Below are positions 50,701 through 58,180 of a DNA stretch of 64,000 bases, piece by piece. Source of the stretch: Paramesorhizobium leguminum (GTDB taxonomy: Bacteria; Pseudomonadota; Alphaproteobacteria; Rhizobiales; Rhizobiaceae); contig NZ_QJTF01000018.1 in assembly GCF_003217235.1 (NCBI RefSeq), positions 1 to 64,000 on the forward strand, given 5' to 3'. A program made the position numbers and the translations under genes. The notes below the pieces were generated by a model. It was not told where the DNA came from. It searched no databases and was given only the letters and a program-made list of their open reading frames with translations. How positions within the stretch are numbered: position 1 is the first letter of the stretch; the number at the start of each line of letters is the position of its first letter.

Positions 50701-51635
50701 TTCTCTACATCGACGGGCCGATGCTCGCGGACGAGCATGTGGACTATCGGGGCTATATCGCCGCTTTTTCGAACCCGTGGCCGGGCGGCACCGCCTTCTA
50801 TCGATCCCCGGCGACATCCGGCTATACGCTTGACAGCGTTCTGCCGGTTGCGGCCACCATGGGTGAACTCGCCTTCGATTTCTGGGCGGGACCGACCGCG
50901 CGCTGGGACCGCGTCAGCCAGCTCTGGGTCAATATGTACACGGGGACGCTGTCCTCGGTGACAGAGCTGCAGGCGCTCGGCGGGGCGAACGCGATCGCCG
51001 TCCAGAATATGGATGGCGAATGGGAGGTACTGACCTTCGCCACGGCTACCTTGTGGAACCCCGGTCAGTACCGCCTCACCGATCTCCTGCGAGGCCTGCG
51101 CGGCACGGAGCACGCCATGCGCAGTCCGGTCGCTGCCGGTGCGCCGGTCATCATGCTCAACACGGCGATGCGTCAGCCGGACATCAAGCCGGAGCATGTT
51201 GACGCGCCGCTCAACTGGCGCGCCGGGCCGAGCAAGCGGGACGTCTCCGATCCGTCCTATGTGGAGAGCCAGGAGATTTTTCACGGCAAGGGACGGCGAC
51301 CATATTCGCCCGGCCATCTGAAAAGCGTCTGGCTTTCGAATGGCGATATCCGCCTGTCATGGATCCGGCGCACTCGCATCGGCGGCGAAAATGACTGGCT
51401 GGACGGCGTCGCTGATGTTCCGCTGGGCGAGACGAGCGAAGCTTATGAGATCGAGATATTGGAGGGTACCGCGCTTCCGATGAAGCGCACCGTCACCGGG
51501 ATCGATAAGCCGGAATGGGTCTATACGACAGCCCACCAGATCGCCGATTTCGGCGCGCCGCTCACCTCCATCCGGTGGCGTGTCTATCAGATGAGTTCGA
51601 CCTTCGGGCGTGGCGTCGGAGCCGAATATCCATGA
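47703..51635 (+). CDS. megatron tail fibre/baseplate protein (GTA gp15-like, TIM barrel)
   Basis: 1310 residues. N-terminal membrane-active-looking glycine/alanine segment (LLLAGLGSAIGGATGIGWLATLGQAAGAVAGAV). The GTA TIM-barrel domain spans about 300-760 (VIACIREMKRRGFRVTLYPFIMMDVPGG; VDSFFLGSEMVALT; KISYAADWSEYH; PIWFSEIGCPAIDKGANQPN). The tail-3-like domain follows, with AYAIESEGLIKFRSR and RRVAQTVLHDAWASRESAEF. It forms the tip and binds or penetrates the cell. The C-terminus is shorter than in phages with receptor-binding extensions. Confidence 0.94.
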   Translation: MATLLLAGLGSAIGGATGIGWLATLGQAAGAVAGAVIDQSIINMLSPGASAEGGRLTNVNISGSTEGASITRLVGRSRLGGQMIWATRYEEQKETEEQGGKGGGGVKTTTYTYFANFAVAFCEGPVARIGRLWADGREIDQQAATIRKYLGTETQAADSLIESKERGNAPAYRGIAYVVFERLDLSEYGNRMPSVTAEIFRAEGDLEPMIQAVTLIPGSTEFGYEPTQVNQVLGKGSARTENRHTLVTQSDITASLDQLQQLAPECRSVSLVVAWFGNDLRAGNCSIQPKVEIANKNTAKEGGGNYAWTVAGLTRKTALVISQVDGKPAFGGSPNDASVIACIREMKRRGFRVTLYPFIMMDVPGGNTLPDPYSDNAARIGQPVYPWRGRITISPAPGFSGSPDKTAAAGAQISAFVGSAQVSHFSSSSGATVRYTGPAQWSYRRFILHMAKLCQLAGGVDSFFLGSEMVALTTSRSAAATYPFVDALMALAADVRTMLPAIKISYAADWSEYHSHRPTDGSGDVYFHLDPLWANPAIDMVAIDNYMPLADWRDGSDHLDYKPDGPTTIYDRAYLKANIESGEYFDWFYASEADRISQKRTPITDGAGKPWIYRNKDIRSWWLNRHFNRPGGIESGAATAWVPQSKPIWFSEIGCPAIDKGANQPNVFFDPKSSESFVPYFSSGERDDAMQRAFLEAALGYWSDPSKNPPSGVYAGRMVDTSSIFLWTWDARPGPSFPQDDEMWADASNWQFGHWLSGRLGSAPARETLTALMNDFSFRDYAVADIGAVVDGVVIDDATTARSAFENISTAYLAYAIESEGLIKFRSRLGEPVRAEYGLDELTDGGDNGEPLTKTRQQETDLPREVKVSYSEPTNDDQPASVSERRLTGQALGKRDVSLPAVMPETWARRVAQTVLHDAWASRESAEFGLGPSELVLDAGDIVSVTWPTPETWRLSEIADGDARKMKAARVETDLYSGGGGFPARHRGTVSVPALSPPAVLYIDGPMLADEHVDYRGYIAAFSNPWPGGTAFYRSPATSGYTLDSVLPVAATMGELAFDFWAGPTARWDRVSQLWVNMYTGTLSSVTELQALGGANAIAVQNMDGEWEVLTFATATLWNPGQYRLTDLLRGLRGTEHAMRSPVAAGAPVIMLNTAMRQPDIKPEHVDAPLNWRAGPSKRDVSDPSYVESQEIFHGKGRRPYSPGHLKSVWLSNGDIRLSWIRRTRIGGENDWLDGVADVPLGETSEAYEIEILEGTALPMKRTVTGIDKPEWVYTTAHQIADFGAPLTSIRWRVYQMSSTFGRGVGAEYP

Positions 51636-53245
51636 CGCTCTGGGTCGAAATCCGATGCAGCGGACCATCCCCGGCAGGCGGTTCCTGTCCCGAGGGCCAT
51701 GGCGAACGCGGCTTCGGATCGGCCATAGAAGAGAGCCATCCTGCGCTGAAAGCTGCCTATTCTCGCCTCCTGAAACAGGCGGAAGGTGATGGATGGCAGC
51801 GCGATACCAAGATGCTCGCGCTACGCTGCCCCCATTGCGCCGCTGCCTTCATGGCGGCCGATCCGGTCGAGATCGCAGGCATTCCCTTTCAAAAATTCAT
51901 TGAGGGCGTAGAGCTGTGTGTGGCGGGGCGGCCGCCGTCGAGCTGGGCCGGTCGCGACGGCTTCCCGACCGCGACGCAATTCCGCAACGCCGTCAACCGG
52001 TTTCCGAGCCTTCGCCAGCGGTATGAGCAGGCACCGGACTTCAAGGGCGGTCGAGGGGTAAAGCGCGCAGCACCGGTTGCTGAAGAACGGTGGGCCATGG
52101 TGCTAGACCGTCTTCGTGCTGGTGAGCGTGTGGCGGACGTCTGCACCGGCCTGGATGGCTGGCCGACGCTCAAGCAATGGCATCATCGCCGGGCAACCGA
52201 TGAGGGCCTTAGCCACGCGCGTGGGGAAATCAGGGCGACGGTCAGGCGACCATCACGCCCGCGCCTCACGCCAGAAGAAAGAGGCGAGCGCCAGCGGATG
52301 AGCGCTGAACGGAAGCGAGCGGCTGATGCCAAGCGCCACCAGCTTGCGCGAGAGGTTAACGAATTCCTTCGGGCAGAACGGGAGCGAGCCAAAGCCTTGG
52401 CACGCGCCGAACGCGAGGAACGGCGAAGGGAGGCCGAGGCGGCAGAGAAAGCGCGACGCAATGAGGAGCGATGGCTTGCACGGGAAGCAAGGCTCCGGGA
52501 GAAAGAACAGAAGCGATGGAAGCAGGCAGAAGAACAACGGGCAGCGCGCTTTGCTGAAGAAATCCTTGGATTAGCGCCAGCAGCTACGCGGCGCGTCCGC
52601 AATCGCAACCTTATGGTCAATCGCCGGAAGGTGGTCCGGCTTAGAGTGGACCCGCCAGAGGCTCAGTTTGATCGCAGGCTCGGCAAGCCGGACGCTGAAG
52701 GGTGCCGATACTTCATAGGCCCAGTCCCCACTTCAATTAGCGTCGGCGGCGGCAAATCGATGAAGCCGGAGCGCGCCGCTCTATTCTTCGCCGGAGTGGC
52801 GGTGCCGAAGGGATACGTGGTTGAGCACACCTGCTGGAATGATGCCTGTTTTGCATCCGGCCATCTGAAAGCCGTTCCGGCCAACTGGCGAGAGAAGCCG
52901 AAAAAGACGATCCCGCAGGAGATCGTAGAAGCGGCTGCGGAGATCGTCTCTCATCAGTTCGGTGTGAGCCGTCCCGATCTGAATGCGACCGGCAAGAGGG
53001 GCAGCGCCAGTCGCCAGATAGCATTTCCCCGTCAAGTGTTTCGCTACCTTCTGAATGTAGAGCTGGAATACACCCTCGCCATGGTGGCCGTCGCAACCGG
53101 GTGCGATGTCGCGACGGTCCGACACGGCAATCACCTGATTGAGGACCGGCGCGACGATCAAGCCTTTGACGATTTGATGGAAGGGATGGCGCAGCGGGTG
53201 CGCGATCTGCTATCGAGGGGTGTTCAACGGGCGTTTTTAGGCTAA
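51632..53245 (+). CDS. multidomain DNA-binding protein: Zn ribbon, coiled coil, HNH-like, DnaA-C-like
   Basis: 537 residues, last phage gene. (1) A Com-like Zn ribbon: EIRCSGPSPAGGSCPEGHG...LALRCPHCAAAF. (2) Two short HTH-like repeats (GFPTATQFRNAVNRFPSLRQRY; GWPTLKQWHHRRATDEGL), resembling small-terminase HTHs. (3) A long basic/acidic coiled coil (about 220-310). (4) An HNH-like zone GYVVEHTCWNDACFASGHLKAVPANW (about 397-422). (5) A DnaA domain IV-like end: RQVFRYLLNVELEYTLAMVAVATGCDVATVRHGNHLIEDRR. It overlaps the megatron gene by 4 bp. In Mu this place holds com/mom. Confidence 0.6.
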   Translation: MTLWVEIRCSGPSPAGGSCPEGHGERGFGSAIEESHPALKAAYSRLLKQAEGDGWQRDTKMLALRCPHCAAAFMAADPVEIAGIPFQKFIEGVELCVAGRPPSSWAGRDGFPTATQFRNAVNRFPSLRQRYEQAPDFKGGRGVKRAAPVAEERWAMVLDRLRAGERVADVCTGLDGWPTLKQWHHRRATDEGLSHARGEIRATVRRPSRPRLTPEERGERQRMSAERKRAADAKRHQLAREVNEFLRAERERAKALARAEREERRREAEAAEKARRNEERWLAREARLREKEQKRWKQAEEQRAARFAEEILGLAPAATRRVRNRNLMVNRRKVVRLRVDPPEAQFDRRLGKPDAEGCRYFIGPVPTSISVGGGKSMKPERAALFFAGVAVPKGYVVEHTCWNDACFASGHLKAVPANWREKPKKTIPQEIVEAAAEIVSHQFGVSRPDLNATGKRGSASRQIAFPRQVFRYLLNVELEYTLAMVAVATGCDVATVRHGNHLIEDRRDDQAFDDLMEGMAQRVRDLLSRGVQRAFLG

Positions 53246-53266
53246 ATGAAGTGCTTTCGAAGTGTG

Positions 53267-53284
53267 ATAAAACCCGGCGTCAAA
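53267..53284 (-). repeat. prophage right-end transposase site R1
   Basis: Exact inverted copy of L1 (17033-17050), 26 bp inside the right terminus at 53310. 53246-53266 and 53285-53310 carry no gene. Confidence 0.85.
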
Positions 53285-53310
53285 AATGCAAAACCGCGCG
53301 ACCGGCTACA

Positions 53311-53370
53311 CAAGCCCGAGGATGACGGGTGGAGTGGCGGGGGAGATGTCCGGCAGGACAGAGGGGGGTA
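53311..53370. repeat. right duplication CAAGC and host repeat remainder
   Basis: 53311-53315 is the duplicated CAAGC. 53316-53328 is the missing arm of the broken palindrome, and 53339-53370 is the right end of repeat B (GGAGATGTCCGGCAGGACAG then AGGGGGGT). Confidence 0.88.
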
Positions 53371-53380
53371 CTGCCGCGCC

Positions 53381-54478
53381 ATGCTGAAACGAAACGAATT
53401 CGTCGATACCTTCTCTGACGAGGCAAGGCACAAGCGCGGCGACCGCTCCAATACCGCCCGCGCCGCGATTGGCCTCCTCGCGATACTACTGGTCCTGACC
53501 ATGCTTTTCAGCCTCACCGCGGGCGCATCGGATGCATCCGCCTTGGGGCTCGTCAAGCACTGGCTGTTCCCGTCGATGGAAGAACTATCCCAGCGCGACC
53601 GCATCATCGTCATGGACATCCGCCTCCCGCGCATCATCCTCGGTGTGCTGATCGGAGCGGGGCTGGCCGTTTCCGGCGCGGTCATGCAGGGGCTTTTCCG
53701 CAATCCGCTGGCTGATCCCGGTCTGATCGGCATTTCCTCAGGCGCCAGCCTTGGCGCGGTCAGCGTCATCGTTCTGGGCGGGAGCGTGCTGGCGCCGGTC
53801 GCGGCCATCTTCGGCATCTTCACGCTGCCGGTCGTGGCATTTCTCGGCAGCCTGATCTCGACATTCCTGCTTCATGGCATCGCCACCAGACGCGGCCAGA
53901 CATCCGTTGCCACCATGCTTCTGGCCGGAATAGCGCTCACCGCGCTGGGAATGGCGCTGACCGGAGCGCTTATCTACATGGCCGACGACCGGCAATTGCG
54001 CGACCTGACATTCTGGCAGCTCGGGTCGCTGGCTGGAGCAACCTGGACCAAGATCGCCGCATCCGGCCCGATCATCGCGCTGGCGCTCGTCGCCGCGCCG
54101 TTTCTTGCGCGTGGCCTCAATGGGCTGGCGCTGGGGGAAGCCTCGGCCAACCATCTGGGCATTCCGGTGCAACGGCTGAAGAATATCGCCATCGTCACGG
54201 TCGCCGCGGCGGTCGGCGCATCCGTCGCGATGAGCGGCGGCATCGGCTTCGTCGGCATCGTCGTGCCGCATCTCCTGCGCCTGGTTATCGGCCCGGACAA
54301 TCGCTATCTGCTGCCCGCATCCGCGCTGCTGGGCGCGATCCTCCTGCTATTGGCCGATGCCGTGAGCCGCACCATCGTCGCGCCGGCGGAACTGCCCATC
54401 GGCATCGTCACGGCACTCGCCGGCGCTCCCTTCTTCCTCTGGATTCTGCTGCGCCGTCGCGGAATCGTCGACCTTTGA
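53381..54478 (+). CDS. hmuU: heme ABC transporter permease HmuU
   Basis: 365 residues, FecCD/BtuC family, about 10 membrane helices. RIIVMDIRLPRIILGVLIGAGLAVSGAVMQGLFRNPLADPGLIGISSGASLGA (about 70-125) and ASVAMSGGIGFVGIVVPHLLRLVIGPDNRYLLPASALLGA (about 265-305) are the family signatures. I start at ATG 53381 (MLKRNEF). The frame is open back to an ATG at 53246 inside the prophage, which would add 45 unrelated residues. Its former operon promoter is now 36 kb upstream. Confidence 0.93.
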   Translation: MLKRNEFVDTFSDEARHKRGDRSNTARAAIGLLAILLVLTMLFSLTAGASDASALGLVKHWLFPSMEELSQRDRIIVMDIRLPRIILGVLIGAGLAVSGAVMQGLFRNPLADPGLIGISSGASLGAVSVIVLGGSVLAPVAAIFGIFTLPVVAFLGSLISTFLLHGIATRRGQTSVATMLLAGIALTALGMALTGALIYMADDRQLRDLTFWQLGSLAGATWTKIAASGPIIALALVAAPFLARGLNGLALGEASANHLGIPVQRLKNIAIVTVAAAVGASVAMSGGIGFVGIVVPHLLRLVIGPDNRYLLPASALLGAILLLLADAVSRTIVAPAELPIGIVTALAGAPFFLWILLRRRGIVDL

Positions 54479-54486
54479 GCGAGATC

Positions 54487-55278
54487 ATGATCGAAGCGAA
54501 AAATCTCTCGGTCGCTATCGGCAAGAAGCGGATCATCGAGAATGTCGATTTCACCGCAAGGCCGGGCGAACTGACGGCCATCGTCGGGCCGAATGGTTCC
54601 GGCAAGACCACGCTGCTCCGCGCGCTTTCCGGCGATCTGCCTTTCACCGGACATGCGTCGATCAACGGCAAGCCGTTCGAGATGCTGAAGCCATGGCAGA
54701 TGGCAAGCTTGCGGGCGGTGCTGCCGCAGGCAACCACGCTCGCTTTCCCCTATATGGTGCGTGAGATCGTACGCCTCGGCCTCACCAGCGGCTATTCAGG
54801 GGCCAGCCCGCACAATATCGAATCCCTGCCGGACCGCGCGCTGGCGATGGTCGATCTCGAAGGTTTTGGAGGCCGATTTTATCAGGAACTGTCAGGCGGC
54901 GAGCAGCAGCGCGTGCAATTGGCCCGCGTGCTCTGCCAGGTCTGGCAGCCCGTGCTCAACGGCGAGCCGCGCTTTCTCTTTCTCGATGAACCGGTGTCGA
55001 GCCTCGACATCAAGCACCAGCTCATCATCATGCGCATCGCCAAAAGTTTCGCGGAGAGGGGCGGGGGTGTGATCGCCATCCTGCATGATCTGAACTTGAC
55101 GGCGATGTTCGCCGACCGGATCGTGATGATGCATCGGGGCCGGATCGATGCAGCGGGAAATCCCGCCGACATGTTGTCGGATGAGCGCATCCTGCGCGTT
55201 TACGAATGCGCCATGAAGGTCGGCGTATTGCCCGTCGGCGGCACGCCTTTCGTTTTGCCGCAATCAGCTCTGTTTTAG
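54487..55278 (+). CDS. hmuV: heme ABC transporter ATPase HmuV
   Basis: 263 residues. Walker A IVGPNGSGKTTLLRAL (about 33-48), signature ELSGGEQQRVQLARVL (about 136-151), Walker B RFLFLDEPVSSLD (about 163-175), H-loop LHDLNLTAMFADRI. ATG 54487; a TTG at 54475 overlapping the hmuU stop is an alternative. Powers HmuU-HmuT heme import. Confidence 0.94.
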   Translation: MIEAKNLSVAIGKKRIIENVDFTARPGELTAIVGPNGSGKTTLLRALSGDLPFTGHASINGKPFEMLKPWQMASLRAVLPQATTLAFPYMVREIVRLGLTSGYSGASPHNIESLPDRALAMVDLEGFGGRFYQELSGGEQQRVQLARVLCQVWQPVLNGEPRFLFLDEPVSSLDIKHQLIIMRIAKSFAERGGGVIAILHDLNLTAMFADRIVMMHRGRIDAAGNPADMLSDERILRVYECAMKVGVLPVGGTPFVLPQSALF

Positions 55279-55296
55279 CCGCATGATCTCATGCGG
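55279..55296. terminator. hairpin after hmuV
   Basis: CCGCATGA/TCATGCGG with a 2-nt loop starts at the hmuV stop codon. No clear T-run; likely transcript end of the heme operon. Confidence 0.5.
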
Positions 55297-55407
55297 CGGC
55301 GACCGGAGATATTACGGCCGCGCAAGCAAAGGACGAACTCTTCGAGACAATCATTGCCATGGTGAAAAGAGGCGCCGGCGGCCGATTCTGAGCTGACGAA
55401 GCGAGCC
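55297..55407 (+). pseudogene. possible 3' remnant of a gene
   Basis: An open stretch ending at TGA 55389-55391 reads AAQAKDELFETIIAMVKRGAGG-RF, which looks like a natural C-terminus with no start. It may be a fragment left by rearrangement between hmuV and the LysR gene. Too short to be sure. Confidence 0.25.
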
Positions 55408-56328
55408 TTAAGCTTTCCCCTTGAGAAGCGGCGTTTCATCCAGCGCCTCGACCATATATTCGATGAAGGCGCGCACGCGGTGCGGTAGCGGGCCGCCGCC
55501 GATATAGATGGCGTGAATCAATTCGAGGTCGCCGGGATTGAAATCTTCCAGCAGGGGCACGAGCCTGCCCGCGGCAATATCCGCTGCGACGTGGAACAGC
55601 CCCAGCCGTGCAATGCCTGCCCCGGCAAGGACCATTTGCTTCATGGTCTCGCCATTGTTGATGACAAGCCTTCCCGTGACTGCCTGCGTAATTTCCCGGC
55701 CCTCATACCGGAACGGCCAGGAGGGGCGGGCGCGGCGAAAGTTAAAGGTCAGGCAATCATGGCGTTCGAGATCAGCCGGCGTTGCTGGTGTTCCGGCGTG
55801 GTCGAGATAGCCGGGGGCGGCGCAGATGATGCGCCGGCTTTGACCTAGCTTTCGCGCAATCAGGCCGCTGTCCGGCAGGTTTCCTGTGCGGATGGCGACA
55901 TCCGTCTTTTCCGCAACCAGATCGACGATCCCGTCGGTAAAGCTGAGATCGACGATCAAATCGGGATTGCGCGCCATGAACGCGGGTATGGCAGGCGCAA
56001 CAAACATCGTGCCGAACGGTATGGTGGTGTTGACCCGCAGCCGCCCGCGCACGGCACCGCCCGACGCTTCCTGATCGGCATCGTTCAGCGCCTGCAAGAT
56101 TTTGAGCGCGGCATGATGATAGGCCTCGCCTTCTTCGGTCAATGTCAGCGCGCGCGTGGTGCGCACCAGAAGGCGCGCGCCGAGCCGTGTTTCGAGGCGC
56201 GCGATCAGCTTGCTCACCGCCGACGGCGTTATGTCGAGGCTGCGGGCGGCAGCGGAGAAACCGCCTTCCTGCACGACACGCGCGAACACCTCCATCTCAC
56301 CTGACCGTTCCATCAGAATGCGCGGCAT
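55408..56328 (-). CDS. LysR-family transcriptional regulator
   Basis: 306 residues. Winged-helix N-terminus with FARVVQEGGFSAAARSLDITPSAVSKLIARLETRLGARLLVRTTRALTLTEEG (about 16-68) and a periplasmic-binding-like effector domain. Divergent from the SDR gene, with two tandem CAGACACAATCTGG repeats before the SDR start, so it probably regulates that pair. Start at ATG 56328 (MPRILMER); longer starts run through the shared promoter. Confidence 0.9.
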   Translation of the reverse strand: MPRILMERSGEMEVFARVVQEGGFSAAARSLDITPSAVSKLIARLETRLGARLLVRTTRALTLTEEGEAYHHAALKILQALNDADQEASGGAVRGRLRVNTTIPFGTMFVAPAIPAFMARNPDLIVDLSFTDGIVDLVAEKTDVAIRTGNLPDSGLIARKLGQSRRIICAAPGYLDHAGTPATPADLERHDCLTFNFRRARPSWPFRYEGREITQAVTGRLVINNGETMKQMVLAGAGIARLGLFHVAADIAAGRLVPLLEDFNPGDLELIHAIYIGGGPLPHRVRAFIEYMVEALDETPLLKGKA

Positions 56329-56402
56329 TGATGATCTCCATTCACAGGTGCATGTCCGGCAGAGGCAATAGTTCTTGTTGTTCTCAAACCATAGATATCT
56401 CT

Positions 56403-56430
56403 CAGACACAATCTGGCAGACACAATCTGG
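56403..56430. promoter_or_regulatory. tandem 14-bp repeats, candidate LysR operator
   Basis: CAGACACAATCTGG occurs twice head to tail (56403-56416, 56417-56430). Each holds the inverted pair CAGA/TCTG. It lies 9 bp before the SDR start codon, so binding there could block translation or transcription. Confidence 0.55.
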
Positions 56431-56439
56431 AGACTGCTC

Positions 56440-57231
56440 ATGGATATGCAACTGACCGGCAAGACAGCCCTTGTCACTGGAGCCACAGCCGGCATCGGGC
56501 TGGAAATTGCCCGCGCGCTCGCCATTGAAGGCGCGAACGTCGTTATCACTGGCCGCGATCAGGCCAAACTCGATAATGCGATTGCCGAGATTGAGTCATC
56601 CGGCGGCGCAAAGGCTAGCGGTATCGTGGCCGACGCCGCCACCACCGAAGGCGCGGCAATCATCGCCAAGACCACCCCGGCGGTCGATATTCTCGTCAAC
56701 AATCTCGGTATCTATGAGAGCAAGCAGTTCGGCGATATTACCGATGCGGACTGGAACCATCTGTTCGATGTGAACGTGATGAGCGGTGTGCGGCTTTCAC
56801 GTGCTTACCTCCCGGGTATGCTGGAGCAAAACTGGGGCCGGATCATCTTCATCTCCAGCGAATCCGGCCTCGCCATTCCGTCCGACATGATCCATTACGC
56901 GACGACGAAAACGGCGCAGCTCTCGATCTCGCGCGGCTTGGCGCAACTGACGCGCGGCACCAACGTAACGGTCAATGCCGTACTACCGGGGCCGACGCGT
57001 TCTGAAGGCATAGAGGCGTTCCTTCGCAGCCAGGCGAGCGATCCTGCCGCTCCAATCAAGGAGATCGAGGCGGAATTCTTCGCAACGGCTCGCTCATCCT
57101 CGATTTTGCAGCGCATGGTGGAAGCGGAAGAGGTCGCAAACCTCGTCACCTATCTCGCCAGCCCGCGTTCATCTGCCACCAATGGCGCTGCGCTGCGCGC
57201 CGAAGGCGGCCTCGTCAACACCATCGCGTAA
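56440..57231 (+). CDS. SDR-family oxidoreductase
   Basis: 263 residues. NAD(P)-binding TGATAGIGLEIARAL (about 12-26), NNLGIY (NNAG equivalent), catalytic S (FISSESGL) and YATTKTA (YxxxK, about 149-155). Substrate unknown. Adjacent DJ-1 gene suggests a stress-related operon controlled by the LysR protein. Confidence 0.92.
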   Translation: MDMQLTGKTALVTGATAGIGLEIARALAIEGANVVITGRDQAKLDNAIAEIESSGGAKASGIVADAATTEGAAIIAKTTPAVDILVNNLGIYESKQFGDITDADWNHLFDVNVMSGVRLSRAYLPGMLEQNWGRIIFISSESGLAIPSDMIHYATTKTAQLSISRGLAQLTRGTNVTVNAVLPGPTRSEGIEAFLRSQASDPAAPIKEIEAEFFATARSSSILQRMVEAEEVANLVTYLASPRSSATNGAALRAEGGLVNTIA

Positions 57232-57251
57232 ATATGAAAGAGACAGAACCA

Positions 57252-58097
57252 ATGAAACAACTCCGCACCATGGCCCTCTCGCTTGGCCTGGCCCTCAGCA
57301 CCGCCGGCGGCGTCCAAGCCGCGAATGTGCTTGTGGTCCTTTCCGACTCCGACCATCTCGATTTGAAAGACGGCAAGGTCTTTCAGACCGGCGTCTATCT
57401 CAACGAACTGATGCAGCCGGTGCAGGCGCTTCTCGAAGCCGGCCATGAAATCACCTTCGCCACGCCGAAGGGCATGGCGCCTGCGGTGGACAAGACCTCC
57501 ATCGACAAGATGTATTTCGGCGGCGACGAGGCTGCCATGAAGGCGAGCGAAGCGAAGCTTGAGGAACTTGGCTTGTTGTCCCGTGAGAAGTCGCCCGTCG
57601 TCAGCCTCGCGCGGATAGAGCAGATCGGCTACGACCGTTTCGATGCGGTCTATGTTCCGGGCGGCCATGCGCCGATGCAGGATTTGCTCGTCAGCCCTGA
57701 GCTTGGCAGGCTGCTCACGCATTTTCACGAGAAGGGCAAGACGACCGCGCTGACCTGCCATGGCCCCATCGCGCTTATCTCCACATTGCCGGATGCGAAG
57801 GGTTTCACTGAGCAGCTAGCAACTTCGGGAGCCGCCAAGACGGACGGCAAATGGATCTATGCTGGCTACAAGCTCACCGTTCTCAGCAATGAGGAAGAGG
57901 AAATCGCCAAGGGATTGCTGAATGGCGGCCAGATGAAATTCTATCCGCAGACGGCACTCGAACAGGCCGGCGCGCAGCATAGCAAGGCCGAAAAACCTTT
58001 CGCCGCGCATCTCGTGACGGACCGTGAATTGATCACCGGCCAGAACCCGGCTTCGGCCCCAGCTGTCGCCGAAGAGATGCTGAAGCGCCTCAAATAG
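57252..58097 (+). CDS. exported DJ-1/PfpI-family protein
   Basis: 281 residues. Signal peptide KQLRTMALSLGLALSTAGGVQAA, then a class I glutamine-amidotransferase-like domain with FATPKGMAPAVDK, YVPGGHAPMQDL and the nucleophile elbow ALTCHGPIAL (Cys about 177). Hsp31/glyoxalase III-like sequence features. Export is unusual for the family. Follows the SDR gene by 20 bp. Confidence 0.85.
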   Translation: MKQLRTMALSLGLALSTAGGVQAANVLVVLSDSDHLDLKDGKVFQTGVYLNELMQPVQALLEAGHEITFATPKGMAPAVDKTSIDKMYFGGDEAAMKASEAKLEELGLLSREKSPVVSLARIEQIGYDRFDAVYVPGGHAPMQDLLVSPELGRLLTHFHEKGKTTALTCHGPIALISTLPDAKGFTEQLATSGAAKTDGKWIYAGYKLTVLSNEEEEIAKGLLNGGQMKFYPQTALEQAGAQHSKAEKPFAAHLVTDRELITGQNPASAPAVAEEMLKRLK

Positions 58098-58180
58098 GCA
58101 TTTGATGAGTGCAAACGAAAATGAAACGCCTCCTCGCGGGGCGTTTCATTGCTTTAAAAGAACTATCGCCGCGAACCGCT

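Larger units (their letters stand above)
17028..53310. mobile_element. complete Mu-like transposable prophage with GTA-like tail
   Basis: 36,283 bp beginning TG and ending CA, bordered by CAAGC duplications. It carries a DDE transposase and AAA+ partner, Gam, GemA, a Mor-like activator, lysis genes, a full HK97-type head set, a tail with GTA-like tip proteins, and cargo methylases. There is no tyrosine or serine integrase and no tRNA target, as expected for replicative transposition. All long genes are open, so the phage may be functional. The layout recalls RcapMu of Rhodobacter capsulatus, a Mu-like phage of alphaproteobacteria; closeness to it is inference. Confidence 0.96.

Noticed and set aside
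17035-53282. Prophage ends placed exactly at the 16-bp inverted repeats TGACGCC...
   Set aside because: No 5-bp duplication exists there (TTGTT versus AAAAT). The ends at 17028/53310 give CAAGC on both sides and rebuild a known host repeat.
17028-53310. Gene transfer agent rather than phage
   Set aside because: Tail-tip genes are GTA-like, but transposase, repressor, Gam, flanking duplication and cargo genes show a transposable prophage.
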